A stretch of DNA of 47,828 nt from Bacillota bacterium (GCA_022702935.2 JAKIML020000078.1:1-47828), one strand, 5' to 3'; shown: positions 26,032-37,130, counted from the stretch's first letter. Program-made: numbers and translations. Notes: a model not told the origin generated them from the sequence alone.

Positions 26032-26763
26032 GTGAGGTATTCGGCACTCAGCGACATTGGCTTAAAACGTGAGAAGAACGAAGATAACTGGAATATTGTT
26101 TTAGATAATTCTGGCCAACCCGTGGGATTTATTATCGCCGACGGCATGGGCGGCCATCTGGCCGGGGAAGAGGCCAGTCGAATCGCTGTAGAAGAAATGT
26201 CCTCCATCATCCTTGAATGTGTTTCCACAGGGGCTACCGAGGAATCCATTCAGGACAGAATATCGGAAAAGATTTTTGCTATCAATGACAGGATCATGGA
26301 CTACTCCAATCATAAGCTGGGGGGGCTAAAGAGCGGCACCACCCTGTCCATAGGCGTGGTGTATCAGGAACATCTTCATATTGCGCATATTGGAGACTGT
26401 CGTGTCTACCGTATCAGAAACAACACCATTGAAAAGCTCACTCAGGATCATTCCTATGTGGCCGAACTGGTCAAGGGCGGGCTTATCAGTTCCGATGAGG
26501 CGCATAACCATCCTGACAGAAACCGCATAACCCGTGCATTAGGATTCAGGGATAATTTTTACCCTGACTTTTATACAACACCCATTCTGGAGGGTGACGT
26601 CTATGTGTTCTGCACTGACGGGCTCTATAGTGAAATCAGCGATGAAGAAATACGTAATGAGGTTCTGAAAGAGCCACGGGAAACCGTGGCGGACCGTCTC
26701 GTCGAAGCCGCCAAAAAACGAGGCGGAAACGATAATATCACAGTTATCGTGGCCTGGATGTAG
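26032..26763 (+). CDS. prpC: PP2C-type serine/threonine phosphatase PrpC/Stp
   Basis: Metal-dependent phosphatase (243 aa) that opposes PrkC. The motifs are RKENED-like near the start (REKNEDNW), DGMGGHLAGE, SGTT, HIGDCRVYRI and GGNDNITVIV. It begins with GTG at 26032, 3 bp after rlmN, with GAAGGTG upstream. The kinase gene follows 19 bp later, so the pair is made together. Confidence 0.95.
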   Translation: MRYSALSDIGLKREKNEDNWNIVLDNSGQPVGFIIADGMGGHLAGEEASRIAVEEMSSIILECVSTGATEESIQDRISEKIFAINDRIMDYSNHKLGGLKSGTTLSIGVVYQEHLHIAHIGDCRVYRIRNNTIEKLTQDHSYVAELVKGGLISSDEAHNHPDRNRITRALGFRDNFYPDFYTTPILEGDVYVFCTDGLYSEISDEEIRNEVLKEPRETVADRLVEAAKKRGGNDNITVIVAWM

Positions 26764-26782
26764 GCACAAAGGGGTGCAAGGA

Positions 26783-28765
26783 ATGATAGGAACAGTATTA
26801 GGAAATAGATATGAGATATTGTCCGAAATCGGTTCGGGGGGAATGGCCAAGGTCTATAAAGCCAAATGCCGTTATCTCCACCGGACTGTAGCCGTTAAGG
26901 TGCTGAAGGATGAATTCCGGGAGGATACCGAGTTCCTTCAAAGATTTGATACCGAGGCCCAGGCGGCGGCCAGTCTCACCCATCCCAACATCGTTCAGAT
27001 CTATGATGTGGGGCGGGACAATGATCGTTATTTTATTGTCATGGAATATGTGGAGGGCATCACCCTCAAGGAATATATCCAGCAGCGGGGCAAGCTTGAA
27101 TGGCGTGAGGCCATCAATATAGCCATTCAGATTTGCAGTGCATTGTCCAAGGCCCATAGCCGGCATATTATTCACCGGGACATTAAGCCCCATAACATCA
27201 TCATGAATTCGGACGGAGTGCCCAAGGTCACCGACTTCGGCATTGCCCGCTCGGTGTCCAGTGAGACCGCCACCATGAAAATTGATACGGTAGGTTCGGT
27301 GCATTATTCCTCTCCCGAACAGGTGCGGGGTGGATATACCGATGAGAAATCGGACATTTACTCCATTGGTGTGACCTTCTTTGAAATGATCACCGGTAAG
27401 CTTCCTTTTGACGGGGAGACCCCTGTGGCCATCGCGCTTCAGCACATCCAGGATGAGCCGCCGCTGCCGTCCTCCTATAGTCCCAATATCCCGCCGGCTT
27501 TGGATCAGATTATCTTAAAATGCCTGGCCAAGAGCCGTCAGGACCGCTATGATTCGGTGAGCGAGCTTATCAATGATCTTGAGAATATCAGAGCACAAAA
27601 CGGTATTACCGATATCGTTCTCCCCAATGTAAAGCATGAGGGAGACCGATTCAGCACCAAGAAGTTTGAGAGGCTGGGGGATGAGGATTTGAGCAGGAGC
27701 AGCAGAGCCGGGTCGTCAAAGAAGAAACCTGATACGGAAGGCCGCAGCAATCGTCTTTTGATGGGACTTATCTATTTCATGCTGATTGCCGTCATTCTGG
27801 GCGGTATCGGATATTTCGTCAAGGCTGTGCTGACCGACACGGGCTTTATCCCCGGTGAAGATAATAAGCCCCAGGACTATGTCATCGGCAATTACGTGGC
27901 CAGGGACCTTGATGAGGTATTGGCTGAACTGGAGCTTGCCGGCATCACCCCTGAAATCGTTTATGAGTATAACGATGATGTGGATGAAAACGTCATCATT
28001 TCCCAGAGCCCGCCGCCCGATACCAACTTCAAGATCGGCGGAATAACCCCGTTAAAGCTCGTAGTGAGCAAGGGAGAAAACCTGGTGGAGATCCCCAAGG
28101 TCAAGTATGTGGAGCACAATGCTCTGAGAATTAAGCTTCAGGACGAATATGGCCTGGAGGTTGAAGAAAAGTCCGAATATAACGAAGAAATCGGACAGAA
28201 CTATGTCATCCGAAGCGATCCGGAGCCCGGAACTCTGGTCAAGAGAGGATCAAAGATAACCATTTATTGGAGCCTTGGCCCTGAAAAGAAGGAAGTGGTG
28301 GTTCCCGATCTGATAGGCTATACCTATGATCAGGCCGTCAACAAACTTCTGGCAGCCAAGCTTAAGCTGGGCAAAACCTTCCCCGAGGGCCGTGAGGGCT
28401 ACAGGGGCAAGATTGTGGATCAGGCGCCCAAGGCGGGTACTACGGTGACTGAAGATACCACTGTCGATATCTTCTTTGAAGATAATGTTACTGAACCGGG
28501 CAACAACCAGGGCGGCAATCAGACAGGCGGCACCACCAACAAGACCATTATTGTTGACTTGCCGGGCGGCTTTGATTATGGTGAGTCGGTACAGCTCCGT
28601 GGTGTTGTCATTGACAGATCCACGGGAGAGGAATATCCCCTCTTCACTGAAACAGTGAGAACTGAGGACTTCCCCTATCCGGTAGTGGTTCCGGTTCCCG
28701 TACCCGGAGGCGTGACCATCAAGATTTATGTCAATGATGCTCTGGTCAGTGAGCAAAACTTTTAG
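26783..28765 (+). CDS. prkC: PASTA-domain serine/threonine kinase PrkC
   Basis: Membrane kinase (660 aa) that senses peptidoglycan fragments and phosphorylates proteins of growth, translation and cell wall. The kinase domain (about 8-270) has IGSGGMAKV, VAVKVLK, HRDIKPHN and DFGIAR. A membrane helix lies at about 325-350. Three PASTA repeats follow to about 565. The tail after a Gly/Asn/Thr-rich linker (NQGGNQTGG) is a further beta-type segment. ATG at 26783 has GGGGTG 6 nt upstream; GTG at 26774 is the alternative. Confidence 0.95.
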   Translation: MIGTVLGNRYEILSEIGSGGMAKVYKAKCRYLHRTVAVKVLKDEFREDTEFLQRFDTEAQAAASLTHPNIVQIYDVGRDNDRYFIVMEYVEGITLKEYIQQRGKLEWREAINIAIQICSALSKAHSRHIIHRDIKPHNIIMNSDGVPKVTDFGIARSVSSETATMKIDTVGSVHYSSPEQVRGGYTDEKSDIYSIGVTFFEMITGKLPFDGETPVAIALQHIQDEPPLPSSYSPNIPPALDQIILKCLAKSRQDRYDSVSELINDLENIRAQNGITDIVLPNVKHEGDRFSTKKFERLGDEDLSRSSRAGSSKKKPDTEGRSNRLLMGLIYFMLIAVILGGIGYFVKAVLTDTGFIPGEDNKPQDYVIGNYVARDLDEVLAELELAGITPEIVYEYNDDVDENVIISQSPPPDTNFKIGGITPLKLVVSKGENLVEIPKVKYVEHNALRIKLQDEYGLEVEEKSEYNEEIGQNYVIRSDPEPGTLVKRGSKITIYWSLGPEKKEVVVPDLIGYTYDQAVNKLLAAKLKLGKTFPEGREGYRGKIVDQAPKAGTTVTEDTTVDIFFEDNVTEPGNNQGGNQTGGTTNKTIIVDLPGGFDYGESVQLRGVVIDRSTGEEYPLFTETVRTEDFPYPVVVPVPVPGGVTIKIYVNDALVSEQNF

Positions 28766-28803
28766 ACAATAAACATACTTACAGATAGAAGGTGAACTAT
28801 TGC

Positions 28804-29703
28804 TTGCCCGAGGGGATTATTCTTAAAGGCATAGGCGGTTTTTATCAGGTTCTGGACGGGGATTCTGAAAACCTTTATACCTGCAAGGTCAGGGGGGTCC
28901 ACCGAAAGGAAGGGGGACTGACCCCCTTAGCGGGAGATCGGGTCACGTTCAGGATTTTAGACGAAAAAAAGCTTGAGGGACATATCGATAGGATTCTGGA
29001 CAGGCGAAACGCTTTTGTTCGCCCGCCAGTGGCCAATATTGATCAGCTTGCCATAGTTTTGGCTGTCAGGAGCCCTGATCCTGACCTCATGCTGGTGGAC
29101 AAGCTGCTGATAACCTGCTTATCCAAGGACATCAGACCCCTTATCCTGATTAATAAATTTGATCTGGACGATGCCCATCGTGTCGATGAGCTAAAAAAAG
29201 CCTATCAGGGAACGGGCTTTCCCATCATTGTGCTCAGCAAGTTTTTCAAGGACAGCTATCAGGAACTTCGCAGGGAGCTTATAGGATATACCACGGCCTT
29301 TGCAGGCCAGTCCGGGGTTGGCAAATCCACCATTCTCAACATGATCCTGGACAATTGGCTCATGGAGACTGGGGATATCAGCGATCGCATTCAGCGGGGC
29401 AAGCATACTACCCGGCATGTTCAGCTTTTCAGGCTAGACGGAGGCGGCTTCATTGTAGATACCCCCGGCTTCAGTTCCTTTTCGGTTTCGGATATCTCCC
29501 ATAATTCCCTGGAGCAATACTATCCGGAATTCGAGGAATGTATTGGCCAGTGCAGGTTTAAGGGATGCAGCCATACCAGTGAGCCCGATTGTGCTGTAAG
29601 AGATCTGATAGGTCAGCAAAAGCTGGACCAAAAGCGTTATTATCGATATGTAGAATTGTACAGGGAACTGAAGGAAGTTTACGACAATAGGTATAGGAGA
29701 TAG
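28804..29703 (+). CDS. rsgA: Ribosome small subunit-dependent GTPase RsgA
   Basis: Circularly permuted GTPase that matures the 30S subunit (299 aa). An OB fold at the N-terminus precedes NKFD (G4), [12 protein letters not shown] (G1) and DTPGFSSF (G3). The C-terminal zinc site reads [21 protein letters not shown] at 28804 is preferred: it gives the family N-terminus MPEGIILKG and lies 8 nt after GAAGGTGA. GTG at 28792 is an alternative. It follows prkC. Confidence 0.95.
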   Translation: MPEGIILKGIGGFYQVLDGDSENLYTCKVRGVHRKEGGLTPLAGDRVTFRILDEKKLEGHIDRILDRRNAFVRPPVANIDQLAIVLAVRSPDPDLMLVDKLLITCLSKDIRPLILINKFDLDDAHRVDELKKAYQGTGFPIIVLSKFFKDSYQELRRELIGYTTAFAGQSGVGKSTILNMILDNWLMETGDISDRIQRGKHTTRHVQLFRLDGGGFIVDTPGFSSFSVSDISHNSLEQYYPEFEECIGQCRFKGCSHTSEPDCAVRDLIGQQKLDQKRYYRYVELYRELKEVYDNRYRR

Positions 29704-29708
29704 ACATT

Positions 29709-30365
29709 ATGATTATTGCACCATCTATATTATCTGCTGATTTTTCAAGGCTGGGGGAAGAAGTAAAGAAGATCGAAGCATCGGGCGCCGAATGGATACA
29801 TATCGACGTGATGGATGGACATTTTGTGCCCAACATGACCATTGGCCCTCTGGTGGTTTCGGCCTTAAGGCCTCATACAGAGCTTTTTATGGATGTTCAT
29901 TTAATGATAAGTAACCCCGAGCGCTATATTGAAGCCTTTAAAGAGGCCGGGGCCGACATGATTACTGTTCACGCCGAGGCTGCCAGGCATTTGGACCGGG
30001 TGGTGTCCCAGATTCGTGAAATGGGCCTTAAAGCAGGCGTGGCCTTGAACCCGGGAACCCATGAAAGCGTTATTGATTACGTTCTGGACAAGATTGACAT
30101 GGTTCTGGTCATGACTGTTAATCCCGGATTTGGCGGGCAGACCTTCATCAGGGATATGCTTCGCAAGATTGAAAATATCAGAAGCAAAGTCAAGGAGCGG
30201 GGGCTTAAGGTGGATATTCAGGTGGATGGCGGGATTAATGAGAACACCGTCGCAGAAGTGGTCAAAGCCGGTGCCAACATCATGGTGACAGGCTCGGCCT
30301 TCTTCCACAGTGAAGATCCCAAGGCCTTTGTAAGCCTTCTTAAACAAAGGGGCCTGGAAGGATGA
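29709..30365 (+). CDS. rpe: Ribulose-phosphate 3-epimerase
   Basis: Interconverts ribulose-5-phosphate and xylulose-5-phosphate in the pentose phosphate pathway (218 aa). TIM-barrel motifs are intact: [39 protein letters not shown] and VDGGIN. It starts 5 bp after rsgA and overlaps thiN by 4 bp. Confidence 0.97.
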   Translation: MIIAPSILSADFSRLGEEVKKIEASGAEWIHIDVMDGHFVPNMTIGPLVVSALRPHTELFMDVHLMISNPERYIEAFKEAGADMITVHAEAARHLDRVVSQIREMGLKAGVALNPGTHESVIDYVLDKIDMVLVMTVNPGFGGQTFIRDMLRKIENIRSKVKERGLKVDIQVDGGINENTVAEVVKAGANIMVTGSAFFHSEDPKAFVSLLKQRGLEG

Positions 30366-31027
30366 AGGTGTTGATAGTGGGAAGCGGAAGCCTGCCCGAC
30401 AATGATAGAGTGAGGCAGCGCTTTCATTGGGCCGACCTGGTCATTGCCGCCGACGGCGGAGGGGCCAGCCTTGCATCCTTAAATCTTATGCCCCATGTAC
30501 TGTTAGGGGATTTTGACTCCATATCCTCCACGGTCTTTGAGGACCTTCAGGGCCAGCAGGGGGTGGAAGTGCTGCCTTTCCCTATTCAAAAGGACTTCAC
30601 CGATATGGAGCTGGCTTTGGAGCTGGCCATTGAACGGGGAGCCACCGAGCTGGTTCTTTTGGGCGCCAGCGGGACCCGCCTGGATCATACCCTGGGCAAT
30701 ATTCTCATGCTGTATCCCGTCCATGAGAAAGGGATTGAGGTTATTCTGGAGGATTCCCATAATCAAATCCGTCTTTTGGGATCCTTTGAGGATCGGGGGC
30801 CATATCAACTGATATTAAAAAAACAGGAAAACCATAAGGTTTCCCTGCTTTCTTTGACCCCTCAAGCCGAGGGGGTTACCACTCAAGGTCTATTCTATCC
30901 GCTTCACGAGGCCACCCTCTATTTCGGAAGCAGCCGAGGCATCAGCAATGAATTTATAGGGGATACAGCCACGGTCAGCTTAAGGAGCGGATTGCTTCTT
31001 GTCACCCTGTCAACCGACGGGATTTAG
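30362..31027 (+). CDS. thiN: Thiamine diphosphokinase
   Basis: Transfers pyrophosphate from ATP to thiamine (221 aa). Visible motifs are [28 protein letters not shown] and [14 protein letters not shown], all typical of the ThiN family. It overlaps rpe by ATGA and ends the rlmN-thiN series, facing the bactofilin gene only 7 bp away. No clear terminator was found between the two. Confidence 0.95.
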   Translation: MKVLIVGSGSLPDNDRVRQRFHWADLVIAADGGGASLASLNLMPHVLLGDFDSISSTVFEDLQGQQGVEVLPFPIQKDFTDMELALELAIERGATELVLLGASGTRLDHTLGNILMLYPVHEKGIEVILEDSHNQIRLLGSFEDRGPYQLILKKQENHKVSLLSLTPQAEGVTTQGLFYPLHEATLYFGSSRGISNEFIGDTATVSLRSGLLLVTLSTDGI

Positions 31028-31034
31028 CCTTGTA

Positions 31035-31454
31035 CTAATCCTCCAGGTTGCTCTTGGACTTTAAGCGATTCTTTTTATGGTTGCCGTTTGAGGTTTCTTC
31101 CTCGGTCTTGTTCAACTCAATCATACGGCAGGAGCCCTGGAAGATGGCACCCTCATCGGTAACCAGGCTTGCCACCTCAATGTCACCGTATAGTCTGGCC
31201 TGGGCCATCAGATGCAGTATACCCTTGGACAGGATATTGCCCTTAATGGTACCGCTGATATAGGCGTTGCTTCCGTAAAGATTTCCGACCACAGAGGCTG
31301 TGGGTTCAATATAAATATCTCCGCCGGCCCGAATGTCTCCTTCGACCTTTCCAAGAATCTTGATAGATCCTTCGGATTCAATATTACCGACAAATGAAGT
31401 GAATTCTCCGATGACAGTATCCATGGCAAGCGGAGTATTTTTTTTGTTAAACAT
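31035..31454 (-). CDS. Bactofilin family protein
   Basis: Polymer-forming cytoskeletal protein (139 aa) with a right-handed beta-helix core. The repeated short strands show as SFVGNIESEGSIKILGKVEGDI, ASVVGNLYGSNAYISGTIKGNI and related segments about every 17-18 residues. The C-terminus is basic and disordered. It is the second gene after the M23 peptidase, a common pairing in which bactofilin positions a cell-wall hydrolase to shape the cell. Confidence 0.92.
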   Translation of the reverse strand: MFNKKNTPLAMDTVIGEFTSFVGNIESEGSIKILGKVEGDIRAGGDIYIEPTASVVGNLYGSNAYISGTIKGNILSKGILHLMAQARLYGDIEVASLVTDEGAIFQGSCRMIELNKTEEETSNGNHKKNRLKSKSNLED

Positions 31455-31489
31455 GGTATTGACCCCTTTCGTATGTTTAATGGCCTGCT

Positions 31490-32476
31490 TTAGCGCTTTT
31501 CCAAGAATTTGGTGGGATCGGTGGGCACATCGTTGACCCGGATCTCAAAGTGCAGATGTGTGCTGGTGGAGTTGCCGGTGTTACCCATGGCGGCAATCTT
31601 CTGTCCCTTGGTCACCCATTCTCCTTCTTTAACATAATAAGCGCTCAAATGGCCATAGACGGACTTAAAGCCGTTTCCATGATCAATGATAACACAATTG
31701 CCGTAACCGCCGTTCCATCCGGCTTGAATCACCTTGCCGGTGCCTGCGGCATAAATGGGAGCTCCCTTTTTTTCGCCGATATCAATCCCTTCATGGGTCA
31801 TATAGCGCTTGTAGATGGGATGGAGACGTCTTCCGAAGGGAGAGTCCACGGGAACCACCTCATCCAGCGGCCAGTAAGTGGGCAGGGAGTCCAGGTATTC
31901 GGTGAGCTCCTTCTCCTTTTTTGCAATCTTGCTGTCGATCTCATCCTCAGCGAGCTTGGCGCTTTGCACTGTCTTAATCAATGATTTGAGGTTAGCCAGA
32001 TTCTCCTGGAAGGTGGTGTTTGTGCTGCCGGAGCTTCCGCCGCGGCTGACAGAACGGATGGTGTTCATATTTTTATCCACATAGGCTACCACCATATCCT
32101 CATATTCGGCGATAACCTTATTAAGGGCTTCTTCAGAGATTGATTTTGAAGTGGCAGCAGCCGATATGAGCTCGGAGTTTTCTATGAGCTGTTGGGTCTG
32201 ATTGGCAATATAGTCCTCCAGCTTAGCCTTTTCAGCCAGAATAGTGTTAAGCTCCTCGGCATGTTGTGCCTTAAGCGCTTTGTTCTGTCTGACTACTGAG
32301 AGGGTATATCCTGTAAGCGTTAAAAGAGCAACCAGCATGAATGCCGTTGCTGTGAGCAGGGTTGTCCTGTAATTGCTGATTCTTATGGTGCGCACATTCC
32401 CTTTATGATGGGGGATGAACATAAAGGATAAATAGCTTCGGCGCTTGGCAGAGATTTTCCCTGTCCTTTTCTTCAT
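31490..32476 (-). CDS. M23 family metallopeptidase
   Basis: Cell-wall endopeptidase (328 aa). A basic N-terminus precedes one membrane helix (about 38-60). A coiled coil covers about 65-200. The LytM/M23 domain at the C-terminus has HEGIDIG with the first zinc ligands and HLHFEIR with the last. ATG at 32476 has TAGGAGTG upstream; an upstream start at 32524 lacks one. It lies just upstream of bactofilin, which probably recruits it. Confidence 0.92.
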   Translation of the reverse strand: MKKRTGKISAKRRSYLSFMFIPHHKGNVRTIRISNYRTTLLTATAFMLVALLTLTGYTLSVVRQNKALKAQHAEELNTILAEKAKLEDYIANQTQQLIENSELISAAATSKSISEEALNKVIAEYEDMVVAYVDKNMNTIRSVSRGGSSGSTNTTFQENLANLKSLIKTVQSAKLAEDEIDSKIAKKEKELTEYLDSLPTYWPLDEVVPVDSPFGRRLHPIYKRYMTHEGIDIGEKKGAPIYAAGTGKVIQAGWNGGYGNCVIIDHGNGFKSVYGHLSAYYVKEGEWVTKGQKIAAMGNTGNSTSTHLHFEIRVNDVPTDPTKFLEKR

Positions 32477-32608
32477 AATTTCACTCCTAAAACGCCCCAG
32501 TTGCAGATAAAATAAACTTAACAAAAATGAAACAAAATCCTAATTATCTAAGGGATGACTTTTAATATTATAATATATTATTCATCCGAAGAGAAGATGT
32601 AATTTGTT

Positions 32609-32637
32609 TTGAACTTTGGCCCGTGTTGGTATATGAT
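32609..32637 (+). promoter_or_regulatory. Promoter of the chemoreceptor gene
   Basis: TTGAAC at 32609-32614, a 17-bp spacer and TATGAT at 32632-32637, about 46 bp before the ATG. Confidence 0.55.
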
Positions 32638-32682
32638 TAAATATATATGATGGGCTCAAATCTTGTTTTCAGAGGATGACCT

Positions 32683-35115
32683 ATGACAAAAGCAACAATC
32701 AAAAGCAAAGTATATATTGGTTTTTCACTGTTAATAGCCCTCTTCGTATTTCTATTTGGTACTGTATCCTGGTTTGCCGGGGTTTATGTATTGAAGGGCG
32801 TCAAGGAAGTTCGTTACAACTCCTCCTTGGCAAGACAAATGGAGGAAATACGCGGATTATCTGATGAAAAGGCCAATATCCTCTACCTGGGCATGGTGGA
32901 AAAGAGGGATGTTTCCTCTGATTTAGCCCGTATCGACCAAGATATTCTGGACAAGTGCCAACACATAATAGCTGACCTGGCAAGCTTTGATGCTATTTCC
33001 GCCAATGCGGATCAAAAGGTTAAATCCCTCATTGCCGCCATTGAGGAAAAGGAGAAGGCCATTACTGCGGCCTACCAGGAAACCATTGGTCCTACCGTTA
33101 CAGGGGCTCAGGAGCAGCAGCTAAATGCTGCCCTAGTAGAGAGTATGGTAGCATGGCAGAGCTTATTACTTAACCTGCAGGACTATGGCCAATGGAATAC
33201 CGAAAAGACAATTGCAGCTTTGGAGGCAATACATACAGGCCTTTCAAACCAGAAAAAGGCGCTGGATTCCCTTCAGTCAGAGGCAGAATCATTCTTTGAA
33301 CCCCTTCAGGATAGGAATGATGCCATGGCAACCCTGAAGGCCCAAACACAAGTGCTTCTGAATGAGAGCCAGGCTGCCATGGAGACCATGGACAAGCTCC
33401 TTATGGCTGCCGCTGAGGCCACCACCCTTCCGGCCATACAGGCCTCTGAGCTTCCATCCTACAATTTTACCGATCAATACAGCCAGATAATAAAGCAGTT
33501 GGAGGGGCTTTATGTTCAATCCTTGGATCTGCTTACATCCTATCAATCCATATTGACAGATTTGGAATTCCTTTCGTCCTTCACCAAGAGCATTGATACA
33601 CAGGACCTGGAGGATGCCTTAAAGAGGAATGAAACTTTACTAAAGGCACAGTTCATCCTTCTGGAGGTTCAGAGCCAGGGTGCTGCGGCAGGGCTTTCGC
33701 GGGATGCGGCAATGCTTGAAGCCATAGTGGCCCAAAGCATTCCCGAGTTAAGAACACTGCTCACTGAACTCAATGCTGAAAACCTAGACCTTCAGCCCAT
33801 GGACAAGGCTTCAGCTGCCATGGAGCAGGCTGTGGCTTCCCTGAAGGGGCTGGCTGCCGATAAGAAGGCCGAAGGCGTAACCCGTATAGAAGCTTTAAGG
33901 GACGAGCTGTCGCCGGCTTTCCAGGAGCTCAATAGCATTCTTATTGCTCATTTCGAGGAGAACACCGATACCAAGGATATTAGGCTCTTTATCATTCCAG
34001 CCATCATTGGACTTGCGGTGATATCCCTGGTAGTGGGAATACTTATGGCCTTTGTTGTGAGCAAATCCATCATCAAGCCCATCAAACAGATGACGGGCCT
34101 TCTCCAAAAGATTGAGAAAGGGGACCTTAAGTCCCGTATCAATGACCCTGTGGCGCCCGAATTCACCCAGATGGCGCAAAGCGTCAACTATGTGCTGGAT
34201 GCCCGTGAGCAAATCCTTGAGGAGACCATTGCCGTCAGCGAGTCCATTTCCCTCATGCGGGCCGAACTGGCAGGAAGCTTTATGCAGAACAAGGAGCTTT
34301 TAAAGAACATGGCCCAGGGGATGCAGGAGCTGTTGGCCTCCTTCCAGCCCAAGCCCATTCCGGTGAAGCCTGAGAACTTGGAAACAGTGGAGGTTGATGC
34401 CTCTGTGACCCAGGAAGCCATTGAGGTTACCGAACGAAGCAAGCAAACGGCTCAGGAAGCCAAGGAGACCATTCTGAAGGCCTCCGAAACCGTTAAGGAT
34501 ATCGCCCAGCAGATTGAACAGCTCGAAGGTTCATCAGAAAAAATTGAGGAGATTACCAATACCATTACCCAAATCGCCAAGAGAACTAATCTATTGGCTC
34601 TCAATGCGGCCATCGAGGCAGCCAAGGCAGGAGAGCAGGGCAGGGGCTTTGCCGTTCTGGCCGATGAAATAAGGAAGCTGGCCGATGCCAGCGGTGGCGC
34701 CGCAAAAGCCATTAAACAGCAGCTCAGTGAGATTCAGGAGCGCATTCAATGGACCGTTCAGAGCATGGACGAAGGCGTCAGCGGCGTGGAGCAGGGTGCC
34801 AGAAGTATTGCCGATGTACACCAGTCCATTGAGGACATCACCGAACGGGTACGCAAGGTGGTGGGAACCCTGGATGATTACGCTCAGAAGAGCAATAAAC
34901 AGCTCCTTGCCAACCAAAAGCTCATGGAAACTATCGGAGACCTGAACAAGAACACCACCGAGATTCTGGAGGTGGGCCAGACCATGGACAGCCGACTGAA
35001 GGAGTCCAAGAAGAACATCTCCGAGATGGAGAAGATCGAGAATATGCTCAATACCGCCTATACCAGGCTCAATGGCATACTGAGCAAGTATAAGGGAAAG
35101 AATAGGGAAGATTAA
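32683..35115 (+). CDS. Methyl-accepting chemotaxis protein
   Basis: Membrane chemoreceptor (810 aa). The first helix is at about 12-35, followed by a long all-helical sensor domain (about 36-430), a second helix at about 432-455 and a HAMP domain (about 455-510). The signalling hairpin tip is intact: [20 protein letters not shown] then [15 protein letters not shown]. The sensor is longer than a typical four-helix bundle (about 390 residues) and may be a double bundle. No che or fli genes are in the window. The ligand is unknown. Confidence 0.93.
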   Translation: MTKATIKSKVYIGFSLLIALFVFLFGTVSWFAGVYVLKGVKEVRYNSSLARQMEEIRGLSDEKANILYLGMVEKRDVSSDLARIDQDILDKCQHIIADLASFDAISANADQKVKSLIAAIEEKEKAITAAYQETIGPTVTGAQEQQLNAALVESMVAWQSLLLNLQDYGQWNTEKTIAALEAIHTGLSNQKKALDSLQSEAESFFEPLQDRNDAMATLKAQTQVLLNESQAAMETMDKLLMAAAEATTLPAIQASELPSYNFTDQYSQIIKQLEGLYVQSLDLLTSYQSILTDLEFLSSFTKSIDTQDLEDALKRNETLLKAQFILLEVQSQGAAAGLSRDAAMLEAIVAQSIPELRTLLTELNAENLDLQPMDKASAAMEQAVASLKGLAADKKAEGVTRIEALRDELSPAFQELNSILIAHFEENTDTKDIRLFIIPAIIGLAVISLVVGILMAFVVSKSIIKPIKQMTGLLQKIEKGDLKSRINDPVAPEFTQMAQSVNYVLDAREQILEETIAVSESISLMRAELAGSFMQNKELLKNMAQGMQELLASFQPKPIPVKPENLETVEVDASVTQEAIEVTERSKQTAQEAKETILKASETVKDIAQQIEQLEGSSEKIEEITNTITQIAKRTNLLALNAAIEAAKAGEQGRGFAVLADEIRKLADASGGAAKAIKQQLSEIQERIQWTVQSMDEGVSGVEQGARSIADVHQSIEDITERVRKVVGTLDDYAQKSNKQLLANQKLMETIGDLNKNTTEILEVGQTMDSRLKESKKNISEMEKIENMLNTAYTRLNGILSKYKGKNRED

Positions 35116-35161
35116 AGGCTAGACAGTTTCCTCATAAATCTGTATGACATCAGTATTTGAT

Positions 35162-35188
35162 AAGCATCCGGCGTCGGATGCTTATTCT
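35162..35188 (+). terminator. Terminator after the chemoreceptor gene
   Basis: A 9-bp perfect stem (AAGCATCCG / CGGATGCTT) with loop GCGT, followed by a short AT-rich tail (ATTCT). The T tract is weak. Confidence 0.65.
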
Positions 35189-35245
35189 ATGAGGGGCGAT
35201 ATCAATTTATAACATAAACCACTTAAGATGGACAAAGGAGAACAC

Positions 35246-36601
35246 ATGGTAAGGAAAGATGAAATCCTTGATTTGGAGATAACCGGCATGACCCATGAGG
35301 GCATGGGAGTAGGAAAGAAGGACGGCTTTGCCATCTTTGTGCAAGGGGCTGTGGACGGTGAAAAAGTCGGCGTAAAGATTATCAAGGTGCTTAAAAGCTA
35401 TGCCGTCGCGCGCATAGAGGCCTTTATCGAGAAAAGTTCTCATCGGCAGGAGCCCTTCTGCCCTGTTTACAAGCGGTGCGGCGGCTGCAGCCTCCAGCAT
35501 ATGACCTACGCTAAGACCCTGGCCTTCAAGCGCCAGGTGGTGGTGGATAATCTCGCCCGAATTGGCAGTCTTTCCGATGTAAGGGTTCATGATACCCTGG
35601 GCATGGCAGAGCCCATAAACTATCGCAATAAGGCCCAATACCCTGTGGGCATGGGCAAGAGCGGCCCTGTGGCAGGCTTTTTTGCCAGACGGAGCCATGA
35701 GATTGTTGAAGCCCCAAGCTGTGCTATTCAGCATCCCTTAAGCGACAAGGCCAAGGATATTGTATTGGGTTATATAAAGGCCTTGAACATCCCTGTATAT
35801 AACGAGACCACGGGTCATGGCATTATCCGCCATGTGGTCACTAAGGTGGGCTTTAACACGGGTGAAGTCATGATCATCATTGTGGCCACAAAGCCCGAGC
35901 TCCCCAAGGCCAACAAGCTGATTTACCGCTTAAAGAGGGATATCCCCGGCCTTGCCAGTGTGATACTCAATGTCAACCCCAAGCCCGGGAATGTGATACT
36001 GGGGGACAGAAATATCACCTTGTTTGGCAAGGATACCATCCAGGACACCCTGGGTGGACTCGCCTTTGAGATATCACCCCTTTCCTTTTACCAGGTCAAT
36101 CCCGCCCAGACCGAGGTTTTATACCAGAAGGCCGTGGATTATGCACATCTCCAAGGCAATGAGACGGTCTTTGACCTCTATTGCGGTATCGGAACCATCG
36201 GCCTTTTTGCTGCATCCAGGGCCAAAAAGGTCATTGGTGTTGAGGTAGTGCCCGAAGCGGTGGAGGCCGCCAAAAGCAACGCAAAGCACAACGGGATTGA
36301 AAATGCGGAGTTCTATGCAGGGCTGGCTGAGGAAGTAGTCCCAGAACTCTACGAGAAAGGTATTAAGGCTGATGTGGTCTTTGTGGACCCACCCCGCAAG
36401 GGCTGTGACGAAAACCTGCTTAAAACCCTGGTGGACATGGCCCCCAGCCGCATCGTCTATGTCTCCTGCAACCCCTCCACCCTGGCCCGGGATCTCAAGT
36501 TCCTGACCGGCTCCGGCTTCCAGGTCGAAGAAGTCCAGCCCGTGGATATGTTCCCCTGGAGCGAGCATGTGGAGACGGTAGTATCGATGTCAAGGCTGTA
36601 A
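35246..36601 (+). CDS. rlmD: 23S rRNA (uracil-5-)-methyltransferase RlmD/RumA-like
   Basis: Class I methyltransferase that makes m5U in 23S rRNA (451 aa). An N-terminal TRAM domain (about 5-60) binds RNA. The Fe-S motif CPVYKRCGGCSLQH is present. The SAM motif is DLYCGIGTIG and the nucleophile region VDPPRKGCD. The C-terminus ends HVETVVSMSRL. ATG at 35246 has AAAGGAG 5 nt upstream. This gene marks the left edge of the accessory island. Two displaced, unrelated copies of an rlmD-like 3' end occur further right (41.8 and 43.3 kb). Confidence 0.93.
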   Translation: MVRKDEILDLEITGMTHEGMGVGKKDGFAIFVQGAVDGEKVGVKIIKVLKSYAVARIEAFIEKSSHRQEPFCPVYKRCGGCSLQHMTYAKTLAFKRQVVVDNLARIGSLSDVRVHDTLGMAEPINYRNKAQYPVGMGKSGPVAGFFARRSHEIVEAPSCAIQHPLSDKAKDIVLGYIKALNIPVYNETTGHGIIRHVVTKVGFNTGEVMIIIVATKPELPKANKLIYRLKRDIPGLASVILNVNPKPGNVILGDRNITLFGKDTIQDTLGGLAFEISPLSFYQVNPAQTEVLYQKAVDYAHLQGNETVFDLYCGIGTIGLFAASRAKKVIGVEVVPEAVEAAKSNAKHNGIENAEFYAGLAEEVVPELYEKGIKADVVFVDPPRKGCDENLLKTLVDMAPSRIVYVSCNPSTLARDLKFLTGSGFQVEEVQPVDMFPWSEHVETVVSMSRL

Positions 36602-36808
36602 GCCTTTATTTTACTAGGTTTCCGGAAGCACATCCAAGTTGTCTACTCAACCTAAAGGTCCAAAATAAGTACATGGAAACAAATCGACGAGGTATTTCTG
36701 GGGTAAAATTTGAGCTTAAAAATTGGTAGGGTTGAGTTGACAGAATAGATAACGGGCATTTTTGATAGGGGTTGAGGAGACAGGATGGATGTAAATTTTA
36801 TCAAATAC
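36602..36808. other. Island boundary region without a gene
   Basis: AT-rich DNA begins about 50 bp after rlmD. It contains two related motifs, TGACAGAATAGAT at 36738-36750 and AGACAGGATGGAT at 36778-36790, resembling the iterated repeats at 43.5 kb. No gene or terminator is evident here. Confidence 0.5.
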
Positions 36809-36988
36809 TCACGACTTGTATTGAAACTGGATAATTTTTGAAGGGTACATTATTAGTTGTTCTCTATCATCATCAAGAAAGGTTTTTACTATCTTAACAG
36901 CTTCAGATGGGGGTGTAATCATTCTGTGATTATATAATATGTTAGCTTCTATAATTATCTTTACGATGTATTGCAAACTTTTTATCAT
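36809..36988 (-). CDS. Small hypothetical protein
   Basis: Possible 59-aa protein with AAAAGGA 5 nt before the ATG at 36988; a further ATG at 36994 is in frame. The sequence is Ile-rich at the N-terminus and acidic then basic at the end, with no recognisable family. It lies alone between rlmD and the restriction endonuclease gene on the opposite strand. It may be a chance open frame in AT-rich DNA. Confidence 0.25.
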   Translation of the reverse strand: MIKSLQYIVKIIIEANILYNHRMITPPSEAVKIVKTFLDDDREQLIMYPSKIIQFQYKS

Positions 36989-37130
36989 GCACATCCTTTT
37001 TACTGTGTTCTGCGGTTACATATTCTCTTAGTGATTTATTGCTTTTTAAAAGTATAAAACTATATATTAGATATTTATTTCAGTACTTGAGTTCTCCTGT
37101 TTTTACTGAAATCCTCGTAACTGATAAAAA

